Shown here piece after piece: positions 1 to 10,711 of a stretch of 64,000 bases of DNA. Source of the DNA: Eriocheir sinensis (Eukaryota > Arthropoda > Malacostraca > Decapoda > Varunidae). The translations under genes and the position numbers were made by a program. Below the pieces are notes generated by a model. It searched no databases and had not been told where the DNA came from. It saw only the letters and a program-made list of their open reading frames with translations. Positions within the stretch are counted from its first letter, which is position 1. The number at the start of each line of letters is the position of its first letter. The stretch covers positions 10,876,238 through 10,940,237 of the forward strand of contig NC_066518.1 of assembly GCF_024679095.1 (NCBI RefSeq), in the 5' to 3' direction.

Positions 1-197
1 AATAACACACCCAACACCGATTTTCACCAATACTGTATAGTTTAACACTTGTTTTTCTTACACTATGTTGATATTCATTTATTTATATTTATCGATTTCA
101 TATATTTTTTTTACAGTAACTGCGCCTAATATTGATTTTTCTTAATAACTGCCTTGAAAATACAACACAATATATCATAACGTCGTCAGCTCAACAC

Positions 198-470
198 TAC
201 TATAGCCACCACCACCCTCCTTTCCCCCGAGTCTCCACCCCCTACCAGCGCTGCCGCCCCCCCAAGTCTCCACTCCCTGCCAGCACCGACCCCTGCCACC
301 CCCAGTCTCCACGCCCCGCCACGCCACCCCCTCCGTCAGCCGCTGCACCGCCGGTCTCCGCCTCGCCGCCCCCTCGCCTGCCATTCTCCACGGTGCGTTA
401 CTTCGCCTCTCTCGCTCCTCGGAAGGCGCAGCACGTCATTTTACACTCGTGAGCACAGAACGCCACGCCC
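198..470. repeat. C-rich degenerate minisatellite
   Basis: The motif GTCTCCAC or GTCTCCGC recurs at about 231, 266, 305 and 354, embedded in C-rich sequence. Open frames through it are Pro/Ser/Arg-rich on both strands and look like by-products of base composition, not genes. Confidence 0.55.
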
Positions 471-501
471 TTCACCGCCTCCATCTTCCATCTTCACATG
501 A

Positions 502-503
502 CA

Positions 504-535
<32 letters not shown>

Positions 536-545
536 ACACACACAG
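502..545. repeat. (CA)n microsatellite
   Basis: Nearly pure CA dinucleotide run with one T interruption. Confidence 0.95.
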
Positions 546-704
546 GTTCAGGGGCTAATTAAAAGACTGTCAAGAAGAAAATAAAGAATGAGTTCGCGTC
601 AGGAGAAGTAGGAGGAGGAGAAGGAGGAGGAGGCATTGTTTATTAAGCTCCAAAATTGTCATGCTTCTGTGCTCGTGTTGATAGATGTCGGGCAGGTTTG
701 GTTA

Positions 705-727
705 ACACACACACACACACACACACA
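705..727. repeat. (AC)n microsatellite
   Basis: Short pure AC run. Confidence 0.95.
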
Positions 728-880
728 GTCATGGTGCTTGTAGGAGTGGATATTCGCGTTCATTAGTGTTGGTTTGTATGACTCGAGCGTGTGTTAGGCT
801 GTATTTAATAAGTTGCAACATTTCCTTCCAATGGTACCTTAAAAAAAATGTAATCTGCCAAGTTTTCTGTGTTGATATTC

Positions 881-883
881 TAC

Positions 884-916
<33 letters not shown>
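881..916. repeat. (CTA)n microsatellite
   Basis: Trinucleotide CTA run, interrupted once by AAT. Confidence 0.9.
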
Positions 917-917
<1 letters not shown>

Positions 918-1907
918 GAAAATATATGGAAACTACTAACAAAACATTCAGTAAAGTAAAAATAATCCAAGTCAGGATCAAAATTAGCCTTTTTTTGCTT
1001 GAGATTATAATTAAGCAGAGGTCTTTGATATGAAAAAGAAAATACCTTTTATAAATAATATATTCTTGGATTTCTTCATAATTCAGAATAAAACTATACC
1101 ACAAGCTAATTACTTACCAACACAAACCATTTTAAAGACTAATCATCAAAATTGTATAGCCTTTGTAATGGACATTAGTCATATAATATCAAGAGGAGGT
1201 GTTGCATTAGATACTCTGCGGTAGAATCATCTCATTATATCCTCAGATTTTACTAACGTGCTTCTTCGAGTGTGTTTGGGGTCTATAGGCTCGTAATCTT
1301 AGATTTTATCATTTTTACCATTACATTTCATCATTATTTTATCGTTATGCTCACTCCTCCAGCTGAATATTTTTTCTGTACTACGTATACATTTGATTTT
1401 ATATTTAACAAACTCAGAAAATAATATCAAGGAATAGCTGCCGTCCACTAAGATGTTTTTAGATGGGAGAGATTACCTTATCTAAGCAAAAATGATCCCG
1501 CTTGCAAGGCTAGATTTCAGATTTGTTCCAACACTGACAGTCTCTGAAAAGGAACACAACATTAGATACACAATGGTCTAACATTACTTTTCAACTTCTA
1601 ATAACTTCTCCAAAGCCATAGGATAAAATAAATAAATGATCTAAAGCGAGGTATCAGCAAGAAATAACGTAAACACATAGACAAAAAGATATAATTCAAA
1701 TGAGGTCACTGGTCGGGTGCAGCGTAAACAGATATCAGTGTTTGTGATATCGTACTTTGGCCAAAATTGTTGTACTTTGACAGACTTTAATTACAAAACC
1801 TATTTTTACGGTTTGAACTTGTCAGTATAGTCAGTTCATGACTGTTTTCAGACTATCTTTTATCTTTACACCCTTTCCTATGTTTTTCCGAGAGTTTTGA
1901 AGGTTAG
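917..1907. other. AT-rich DNA, no feature seen
   Basis: Unique AT-rich sequence with stops in all frames. No repeat, RNA gene or coding signal was recognised. Confidence 0.6.
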
Positions 1908-1909
1908 TA

Positions 1910-3000
1910 CAGGTAACTCTCGATTTACGCGAGTTTGGTTTACGCGTTTTTTAAATAACGCGGGGTCCAAAATCCAAATAAATGTTTAATTTAGGCCACC
2001 AGATGTCTCACGCAAGTGGACTCACACGGCCACACAGCTGAGCTCAGTTCTTCCCGCGCGCCACTTGAGCAACAATACAGTACCTACGCTGCCATGCTAC
2101 TCAGCAATAGGGGTGGGCAGGTACCGGTACTAACGGTACCAGCAATACGGTACGGTACTGGTATCAGACTGCTCGGTACCGGTACCATACTGCTCGGTAC
2201 CGGTACCAATACTAGCCAGCCCCTCATGGTGTCCCTCATTTCTTCCTCACACGAGAGAGGCTGAGAATGAGTGCCCGAGTGGATATCTCGGTTCTGGTGA
2301 CACGCGGCATGCAGCTGTTTGATGTGTGGGTGTGGTTGTGTGGTTTGTAAACAATGCAAATGGCGGCCGGGCTGAGATTTCGTGAAATAACTCCTCGTAC
2401 AAGACTCATGATGTACATTTTCTGATATCATATTCACCCCATTATTCTCACTGATATAAATAATTAATAATGAACACATGGACATTTTTTTCCAATATGA
2501 TTTTTTATGTAGCTTGTACTGCTCCTTAGTCATACAATCTTAAGCCACCTGTGACATCAAGATCAAGATCATACTAATGGCGCCCGGCGGAAAAACGGGA
2601 TAACAGCAAGGCATGGACGATCTTCCACCGATTTAGTCTTTGTATAGTAGTTATTAGATCGCCCTGTATTCTATGGTAGCATATTATAGGACAGCTACGG
2701 ACTATGAAGGATTATAAACAATAATAAAGGTAAGTTTGCCGTTGTTATTGGATAAGACGAAAAACAGACCCTTAAAAACATCCCAAAGAAGAAAAAAATC
2801 ATTAAAAATTTGTACATTCAGCGTATGACGCGCAGAGCTAAACTTTCAGGCATTTTTTATGTGAAAAAATGCGCGCTATACGCCGAAAATTACGGTATTT
2901 ATTTTTCGACAGAAACCTACCTCTTGTTTGATTTACATTGTTTTTTTAATTACGCGACCTCTTCAAGAACGCAACACTCGCGTAAATCGAGAGTTACCTG
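1910..3000. mobile_element. Non-autonomous TA-flanked DNA transposon (Tigger/pogo-like)
   Basis: The first 25 bases (1910-1934, beginning CAGGTAACTCTCG) are the exact reverse complement of the last 25 (2976-3000, ending CGAGAGTTACCTG). A TA dinucleotide lies on each side (1908-1909 and 3001-3002). TA duplication with CAGG-type ends containing a CTCG core is the hallmark of Tc1/mariner-superfamily elements and most resembles the pogo/Tigger branch. No transposase frame lies in the 1,091 bp, so it would need a transposase supplied in trans. The identical ends suggest a fairly recent insertion. The interior carries a GGTACC-rich stretch that may be a nested element. Superfamily placement is from the ends alone. 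Confidence 0.85.
2108..2215 (+). mobile_element. GGTACCGGTACC-rich block, possible hAT end
   Basis: The block starts TAGGGGTGGGCAGGTACCGG, which resembles hAT terminal repeats (TAGGG/CAGGG then GTGGGC). GGTACC palindromes follow, including a tandem pair of a roughly 21-bp unit (CTGCTCGGTACCGGTACCA) at about 2168-2210. No matching opposite end or clear 8-bp target duplication was found, so at best this is a truncated end nested in the TA-flanked transposon. It could simply be a short tandem repeat. Confidence 0.4.
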
Positions 3001-3002
3001 TA

Positions 3003-3199
3003 TAAGACATGTATGATAGCACAAGAGTACTTCGTAAGGTAGGAAACTGTAAAGGAGATATTAGTGCGTTTATATACATAATCTTAACTGCAATTTACTT
3101 GTTTTAATGCGGTAAAAAAAAAATAATGCATATCGTAGGGACGTTTATCGCTTATCATACCAGGCACTAATTTATCGTATTCATATCATCGTTATCGCA
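3003..3199. other. AT-rich unique spacer
   Basis: Short AT-rich stretch between the transposon and the GC-rich exon candidate. No firm feature is seen. Confidence 0.4.
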
Positions 3200-3522
3200 T
3201 GCCCGGTCGCGCGGGGGCAACGAGGGTACTCCCTATCATGGCGGGCGGCGGTGCGTGTGACTCTCCGCGGGACGAAGTGTTGATTATTTTTTTCTGTGAT
3301 AGTGTTGCCTGGACTTAAGTGATAGTGTCGCGTGGACTAATTACGAACAGAACATCAGGTGAAGATAAAGAGAGAAGAGAGACGAAAATAACTTGTAAAC
3401 AGTGTGTGGTGAAGAGCATTGAAGATCACCTTGTTAGACGCCACTGAAAAGGGTTTAAAAGGTTTGTTATACCACCCCGAGAAGCCCATGTCAGCCCAGC
3501 ATACCACTACGCCTGCTGAAAG
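3200..3522 (+). other. Candidate first exon with splice donor
   Basis: A CpG-richer segment beginning near 3200 sits in AT-rich DNA and ends in a strong splice donor, AAAG|GTAAGG (boundary 3522/3523). It carries a short upstream frame (3238-3318) and a later ATG at 3488 that opens 35 nt up to the donor (M-S-A-Q-H-T-T-T-P-A-E, then a split codon). The middle part contains a 21-bp imperfect duplication around GTGATAGTGT (about 3297-3340). This arrangement is typical of a mostly non-coding first exon with intron 1 downstream on the + strand. The transcription start is not defined; the left edge is a guess from composition. No homologue is recognised. Confidence 0.4.
3238..3318 (+). CDS. Short upstream frame, 26 codons
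   Basis: ATG at 3238 with G at +4 opens 26 codons (starting M-A-G-G-G-A-C-D) and stops at TAA 3316-3318. It lies inside the candidate first exon, upstream of the ATG at 3488. If the exon is real this would be a translational upstream frame; it may equally be chance. Confidence 0.25.
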   Translation: MAGGGACDSPRDEVLIIFFCDSVAWT

Positions 3523-3531
3523 GTAAGGTAT

Positions 3532-3554
3532 AGGTCAAACAGGTCAGCAGGTCA
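3532..3554 (+). promoter_or_regulatory. Three direct AGGTCA nuclear-receptor half-sites
   Basis: Exact AGGTCA hexamers lie at 3532-3537, 3541-3546 and 3549-3554 with spacers of 3 and 2 bases, giving a DR3 followed by a DR2. They begin 10 bases after the candidate splice donor. AGGTCA direct repeats are canonical sites for RXR/USP-type heterodimers and orphan receptors. Regulatory function is inferred from the motifs only. Confidence 0.45.
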
Positions 3555-3639
3555 GTAGGAGGAGGAGGAGGCTAATAAGGTGACGCAGGACAGTTGGCTA
3601 CCCCCCTGGCCTGTCATGGCGGCTTTATTTTTTTTTCCA

Positions 3640-4350
3640 TTTTTTCTCAGACACATCGATACAATTTGTTGTGTATACATACTTTATATTCATGTGCTTT
3701 ATTTTTTTACGTCCTGTTGATGCCTGGTTGCTGCGTCGAAGTTTTTAGGGGTAATTCTAAGGAGGTGGTTTGAAAGAGTAGCCGGTAACCGTTTATTTTA
3801 TTTTCAGATTCGTTGATATATATTGTTGTATACACTTATTTTGCTCTCAGATATTATTTCTCTACCTCCTGTTTATGGCTGGTTGCTGAGTATGGGTGTT
3901 TATGAGTAGTGAAGGTGATGGTTTGCCGTATCTACCCGGTGATCATTCAAATAGCCTAGTGCTGTTTGGTCAGGGAATGGTGCTTGGTTCATTAGCTTTT
4001 TTGTTTGTTATGTTCGTGTCTGTCTTTTTTTTGCTTTCAGATGTTTTGTTTTCTTCCTCCGGTTTGTCTGGTTGCTCAGTCGTAGTGTTTATGGGTAGTA
4101 GCGAGGTAGTTTTGTCTAGCTACCCGGGAACCATTTAAATAGCCTAATCTGTTTCAGCAGGGAATGGTACTCAGCTGATTTACAAATGCTAGTTTCCATC
4201 TTTGGTATCAGTTTGATTTATTATGCATTTTACAGTGTGTGTGTGTGTGTGTGTGTGTAGCTACCCGGTAACCGTTCAAATAGCCTAGTATGTTTAAACA
4301 AGGAATGGTAGTACGCGGCTCGTTCAAATATGCTTGTTTCCATTTTTTTT
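3640..4350. repeat. Degenerate minisatellite, unit about 140-190 bp
   Basis: About four diverged copies. The anchor GGTTGCT recurs at 3726, 3881 and 4070. The anchor CTACCCGG, followed by an ATAGCCTA block and then AGGGAATGGT or AAGGAATGGT, recurs at 3932, 4120 and 4261. A (GT)n run at about 4235-4258 sits inside the last unit. No coding signal. Confidence 0.75.
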
Positions 4351-5460
4351 GTTTTAGCTATTTAATAAAATGTGCTTTTTTCTTACTTGTTTGTGATTAT
4401 ATTTTGTTCTACGAGTGCAACAGTATGCACATGGGAATAATCATATATTGCTTTTTGTGACCCCCATCGCTCATATTAGTATACTATTTGTAAGCTTGTG
4501 ACAGCACCACCATACCAATCTATTTACGTAGTTTAGCGATTAGTTAGATCGAAAATAAGTCATTACAGATATTTAAGGGACCGTGACCGCATGGGAGGCT
4601 ATTATAGGTATATATATGGCCTTGTTTTGTCTTGTCGCGTATTAAAAGCGATCTTGAATACTATTATCGACTTGGTAGTTCAACCAACGTATGCGATTAT
4701 TGTCTAATGCCGTGATGAAGGGTGTCAGGCGTCTATTATCACTGTGGCCTACTTGCTGTGGTATGGCAACACTAAACTGAAGGCCTGAAGGGTGGTCAGA
4801 CTCGACATGAGGGTGGGCTTTTACAGATTGCCGTTTCATCCTCGTCATCTGCTTTAGGCCTCCCTCCCAAGCCCAGCCTCTCACTGCGTAGGTAACCATT
4901 GTAGTGTGGTACTCGAGGCAGAAACAGTACCTCACAAGCACCAACTTCAATGAACGGGCTCCGCGGCTGAGTTAGTTTTTGTTCTTGCTTCTCATAATGG
5001 AGTCGTTCCATCTCATAGGGGCCGCTAATGTTCATATTGTAACACTGTCTGGCTCGGGTAGGAGGAAAAAAATGTGAATGATATAGCTGCGTGTGGAGAG
5101 ACAGACGAGTCATGTTCCACTATTGAGATATTCATGAGCCTATGCGAAGAGATGGGAGGCGAGACAGATCTAGGGAAAAAAATAATGGAGGGTATCATGT
5201 CAGATTATAATTATATTTGAAAGTGCTTGGCAGCGGCGTCACGGAGTAATGAATTCTGAGGAGAGATGAACAAGGCTTTCTTATTTAATGTTTTTTTGTT
5301 GTTGTTGTCGTCTTAAAGTGTATATAGACGTTTATTACCATCGGGTATGACTCTTCTAATTTACTTTGGTAGTGTTGATGGATTGCCCGTAAAATAATAT
5401 TAGTGGATATCGTCGGAGGTGTAAGTGTTGAAGGTTAAATGAAGTTCTTGAACTCATATA
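4351..5460. other. Unique sequence, nothing recognised
   Basis: Mixed-composition DNA without microsatellites. Overlapping minus-strand frames at 4642-5113 (102 and 105 codons) are not low complexity but show no motif I recognise. No splice or repeat signals support them. Confidence 0.4.
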
Positions 5461-5469
5461 TCAGTTAAT

Positions 5470-5621
5470 TTAAGCTGAAGGAAGGAGAGGAAAAAGAGGA
5501 ACAGGAACTGGAGGAGGAGGGGGAGGAGAAGGAGGAGAAGAAGGGTGAAGGGGGAGAAGAAGGGGAGGAGAAGCAAAAACGTGAAGGATGAGGTGAAGAT
5601 GGCGGTGATTATGATGGTGGC

Positions 5622-5671
<50 letters not shown>

Positions 5672-5697
5672 TAATAATAGTGATAATGATAATAATG

Positions 5698-5741
<44 letters not shown>
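5470..5741. repeat. Purine (GGA)n block then (AAT)n microsatellite
   Basis: A GGA/GAA-rich purine stretch at about 5480-5575 precedes an AAT trinucleotide tract from 5621 to 5741, with a few GAT variants. The Ile-rich frame across it is a reading of the repeat. Confidence 0.9.
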
Positions 5742-5742
<1 letters not shown>

Positions 5743-6720
5743 GCAACAGCAATATATAACCCTTCTCTCTCAGCAGTAGCAGCACATAATTTACTTAGTC
5801 ACTCCTTTTTGTCTCGCTCCGACAGGCATATCAGTCAATAGTTGAGGGAGTAAGGGAGTAGCCACGCCCCTCTCTGCTGTCTCACTCCCAGCCTCACATC
5901 ACTCCCCCCACCCCATACAGCCAACCACTCATCTGCCATTCCCCAACCACGCCCACACAACGCCAGTCCCTCCTTTTACATAATGTTTCTGATTTTTCAC
6001 TTTTTTTCTGACCACACCCTCACAGTCTCTCTCTCTCTCTCTCTCTCTCTCAAGGCCCCCCACCTCCCGCCCACCATAAATAAATACACCTTTTATTTAT
6101 TTTTTTATGTAGCTGTTATTTCCCTTCCCCTTTTTTATGATACCCTTTTTTATTCGTTTTCCTTCACGCTGCCTTCTCTTGAGTTTATTTTTTCTCTTCC
6201 TGTTGCTTTTTTTCACGAGCTCAAAAAATCAGAGTCAATCAGTTTAGTTCTCCCCTTCCCCCTCTTGTTTCATCATTCCTATTTTTTTCACCTCCTCCTC
6301 CTCCCCCTACTCCTCCTCCGCCGTCCTTTTTTTCCTTCCTCTTCCCACTCATCATCATCTTACAACATGTTTCTCCTTTTTTTTCTACTTTTTCCCCCTC
6401 CCTCCTCCACATTCTCCTCCTTCCTACGCCTCATTTTCATCCTGCAATGTATTCCTCTTCATTTCAATTCCTTTCACTTCAAATCAATCCCTTCACTCTT
6501 TTCTCCTATACTACTTCCTTTATCACTCCCTGCTCCGCCTTCTCCTTTTTCCTATCCTGTTACTTTTTACTTTTCCATTTCATTCCTATTCCTGTTTATT
6601 CCTCATCTTCATTTGTCCTCCTTCCTATCCTGTTCCTCCTCATTTCTCCTTTTCATTTCTCCTCCTTCCTGTCCTGTTCCTCTTCATTTCTCATAATCTT
6701 TCACCACCACCACCACCACC
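5742..6720. other. Unique patch, then pyrimidine-rich tract
   Basis: 5742-5975 is unique. From about 5980 to 6710 the + strand is strongly C/T-rich, with a (CT)n run at 6025-6051 and a (CAC)n run at about 6703-6727. The long Leu/Ser/Phe frames are compositional. Confidence 0.7.
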
Positions 6721-6989
6721 ATCACCAACGGAACCCCCAATCCATCCATCCATCCAGTCAGTCAGTCAGTCAGCCAGTCCGCGTCACGCCCCTGCACTCC
6801 CTTTCAGCTTTCTTGTTCCATCAGCGCCGCGTCTTGATCGGGTGAAGCCAGTAAATTGGTCTGGAGGTTCCCTGGTCACGACGCTCCTCCACACGAACGC
6901 GCACGGGCAAACATGTGCACTAAAAACGTATCGACACACACACAAAAAGACAATTAACCTGCAATTACACAGAAATCTCGTGGCCCTGT

Positions 6990-7025
<36 letters not shown>

Positions 7026-7061
7026 TCACACTCACACTCACACTCACACATATGCATACTC
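6990..7061. repeat. (CA)n and (CACTCA)n microsatellite
   Basis: A pure CA run to about 7017, then CACTCA hexamers and CA variants. Confidence 0.9.
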
Positions 7062-7366
7062 ACACTCGTACCGCCAGCCATGCCCTTCACTGCATTTTTT
7101 TTTCTTTTTCGATTTTTGTTTCCGTGTTGTTGTTGTTTCGCATTAGGTACACAGGATCGGCATGCACTTGAGCGCATTGCAGTGTTGTGTTGCTTGATTG
7201 AAAGGTATTGTTGCGTATTCTTGTTTGTGTTGCATCCGTTTTTTTTGTGTGTGTGTTGGTTATCGTGGATGTAATTGTTGTGATCTCATAAGCATAAAGG
7301 CCTGTCTCTGCATATAATTAGGACTGGTTGAGCATTGGTGTAGTTGTTGCTTTTAGGTGGTCTATC

Positions 7367-8060
<694 letters not shown>

Positions 8061-8124
<64 letters not shown>
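8061..8124. repeat. (GT)n microsatellite, 64 bp
   Basis: Pure GT run. Confidence 0.98.
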
Positions 8125-8126
<2 letters not shown>

Positions 8127-8424
8127 ACCAACGTTATACCTTAGCGGGGTGATGGGTGAAATAACCTGCAGTTGATTTATGACCCTTTTTTTCCGTGTCA
8201 ACAGGAAGCAGATGTTTAGAGAGAAAGCAAGGTGTACATACATATTTAGCGGGGAAACTTGTTGTTGTTGAGGAAACGCGAAATCAGTGCTGGAATTAAT
8301 CATGTCTTTTTGTGCTCATGACTTTCCGATACACAAATCAGGGCCTCTGAATATAAGAAAAGTTAATTCTTGCTTGAGAAACTGCTCTCTAAACAGGTTC
8401 GCAGGAATAGACGAAGCTGGAATG

Positions 8425-8426
<2 letters not shown>

Positions 8427-8472
<46 letters not shown>

Positions 8473-8625
8473 TCAGCGCAGCTCAGAACGAAAAAGGAAA
8501 AAAAAAAGTGTGCATTGTAATTAGCATATGCAAGGAGGGAAGGATTGAGGAACGAAAGGAGGGAGGGAGGGAGATAGGGAAGAGAGGGAGGAAGGATGGA
8601 TGGAGGGAGGAAGGGAAGAACAGAG
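8427..8625. repeat. (GA)n microsatellite and GGA-rich block
   Basis: GA run at 8427-8471, then at 8535-8625 a GGGA/GGAA-rich purine block. The Arg/Glu-rich frames are readings of these repeats. Confidence 0.9.
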
Positions 8626-8864
8626 CAAGAAATCTAACATTCACCAAGCTGCAGTTTTTTGTCGATATAATTCTTCATGGCATTTTCGGGTTTGATTTAC
8701 GAGGGTTTTCTAATTTCTCTGAGCTTGCGTTGATATATTTTTTCCCCCTGTGGCTCCTTTTTGGACTGAACTGCATTACCCGCCTGCATGATTTATCCTC
8801 CACGCTCGTATTCGCTCGGGACAAACAATACAGACAGACAGACATACAGACATGGTAGTGAAGG

Positions 8865-8865
<1 letters not shown>

Positions 8866-8940
<75 letters not shown>

Positions 8941-9180
8941 CCCTCTTCTTCCAGCTCTACCTCTGTTCTCCTCTGTTGCTTACACTTCTCCCATCTCTCC
9001 TCTTCTCTCCCTCTAATTCTACCTTTCCCTCTTTCCTACACCTCTCTTCTCTCATCTGTCTCTCTTCTACCTATAATTCTATCTCCTTCTCTCTCTTCTT
9101 CTCCCTCTAATTCAACCTTCCCCTCAGTTTCCTACACCACTTCTCTCATCTCTCTCCTTCTCTCCTTCTAGTTCTACTTC
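8866..9180. repeat. (AC)n microsatellite and pyrimidine tract
   Basis: AC run at 8866-8939, directly preceded by a (CAGA)n patch, followed by imperfect CTCTTCT/CTCCCTCTAATTCTA repeats to about 9180. Confidence 0.9.
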
Positions 9181-9380
9181 TCATTTATTCATTGTTTTCC
9201 CAGTTCATTCCTGTAAGGCCGTGCTAATGTGTGAGGGCCGCTCGGTATGCGTCCAGACTCGTTGTATTGTGATTTATGCTTATTAGGCGAAGAATAAAGG
9301 AGGGTAGAGATGGTGGGAGGAGGAGGAGGAGGTGGGGGTGCGGCGGTGCTGTTGTGTGTGTGTGGGAGAGGGAAGGAAGG

Positions 9381-9381
<1 letters not shown>

Positions 9382-9438
<57 letters not shown>
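9382..9438. repeat. (GT)n microsatellite
   Basis: Pure GT run after a GGAGGAGG patch (9313-9333). Confidence 0.98.
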
Positions 9439-9439
<1 letters not shown>

Positions 9440-9524
9440 GGGTTCATGATCACTTCGAATTAATAGTCCTTTTTTCTTCTTCTTTTTTGTGCGTTGCCGG
9501 CGGGGGTGTCGGTGGGTCTTGCGC

Positions 9525-9650
9525 GCGCCCGACCGATTTCATTAATTACTCCCCATTGTCATTGCCATCAAACAGCCATTAGTCCTTGATTGCCTGAGAC
9601 AAGGGGGCGGCCAGTCACTGCCCGCGAGACAAAAGAAGGAATCAGTACCA
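9525..9650. other. Unique AT/GC-mixed island
   Basis: Sequence free of simple repeats, between a GT tract and the TC/GA pair. It includes TTAATTA (homeodomain-type core) near 9542 and a CCTTG...CAAGG short inverted repeat. Could be regulatory; only motif evidence. Confidence 0.2.
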
Positions 9651-9667
9651 CACTTTATTTTTTTCTT

Positions 9668-9669
<2 letters not shown>

Positions 9670-9755
<86 letters not shown>

Positions 9756-9779
9756 AATTCTCTTTTTTTGTTGGTATCT

Positions 9780-9828
<49 letters not shown>
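9670..9828. repeat. (TC)n followed by (AG)n: self-complementary pair
   Basis: (TC)n at 9670-9752 and (AG)n at 9783-9827, separated by about 30 bp. The two arms are reverse complements, so single-stranded DNA or a transcript could fold into a long hairpin. Confidence 0.95.
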
Positions 9829-9829
<1 letters not shown>

Positions 9830-10080
9830 CCCACCCCCTCTCCCCTCACACATCCTGACAGTCATCAATACATAAGCAACACGAGATAGAGAGAAAAAAA
9901 GGCATCACCATAAAAAAAAATCATCATGCATAGTAATGAGACGGTCTTTGCTAACTAGATGGGAGGACAAGGGTAAAGGAACGCCTGTAGAAGTGGTCGT
10001 AGCAGGATATATAGTAAGGGGATCCGTATCATGGGTGAGGGGGAGGGGGTGACTGGGGGGTGGGGTTGGTCGTCACGGCT
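9829..10080. other. Unique sequence, nothing recognised
   Basis: Mixed sequence with a G-rich patch at 10037-10070. No repeat or gene signal. Confidence 0.4.
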
Positions 10081-10081
10081 G

Positions 10082-10168
10082 ATGCATAATTCATAACAGC
10101 CGTCCGGAATGTTTGTTCAAGGCTCCTCAAGAGTTCCATAGTCATTAAGCGTAATTAATCGCTTAATC
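10082..10168. promoter_or_regulatory. Candidate enhancer: homeodomain palindrome cluster
   Basis: ATTAAGCG (10144-10151) and CGCTTAAT (10160-10167) are perfect inverted arms around TAATTAAT (10152-10159). This gives four TAAT-type homeodomain cores in 24 bp. Within 60 bp upstream are ATGCATAAT (10082-10090, octamer-like) and TGTTTGTT (about 10109-10116, forkhead-like). The island is simple-repeat-free and lies between microsatellites. Function is inferred from motif density only. Confidence 0.35.
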
Positions 10169-10369
10169 GGCGGGCTGGGGGGGGAGGGGGTGGAGGTGGC
10201 TATGACGATGAGTATACCTAACCTCCTCCTCCTCCTTCTCTTCTCCTTCCCCCTCCTCCTCCTCCTCCTCTTCAGTTGATGGATGTGTGCTTAGTGTGTT
10301 TTGAGAGGCTCGCCGTCTCTGTCTCATCAGGAGTGGACTGAGGACTGATGAGTTTGAGTGGTTGTTTTA

Positions 10370-10681
10370 CTCACCTAATTCCCCTCCCTCACCCCCCTTT
10401 CACCCCATCCCATCCCCTTCTCTTCCCACCCCACTCAAGCCTACCTCACTCCTCCCTACCTTACCCCACCCCATCTCACCCCATCCAATCCCATCACATG
10501 CCACTCAATCTCAAATCACAGCATCTAATCTCCTCTTGCTCTGCTCTTCTCTGCTTTGTCACCATCTCGTTCAGTCTCCGTTTCACACCTCCAAACACTC
10601 ACTCACCACCTCATCGCTCACTCTGTCCTCCTCTTCCTCCTCCTCCTCCTTCTCCTCCTAACCCCCCCCCCCCTTACTCCA
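10370..10681. repeat. Pyrimidine-rich tract with CCCATCCCA-type repeats
   Basis: C/T-rich sequence with imperfect short repeats (TCACCCCATCCCA-like), ending in a CTCCTCCT and poly-C run. It would serve as the polypyrimidine tract of the acceptor at 10682. Confidence 0.7.
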
Positions 10682-10711
10682 GGCACCTGCTCGCCACTTC
10701 CCGCCACGCCC

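Noticed and set aside
4642..5113. Minus-strand gene or LTR-retrotransposon boundary
   Set aside because: TTGGTAGTTCAACC at 4671 was considered as a primer-binding site, but no TG...CA long terminal repeat pair, gag or pol motif is nearby.
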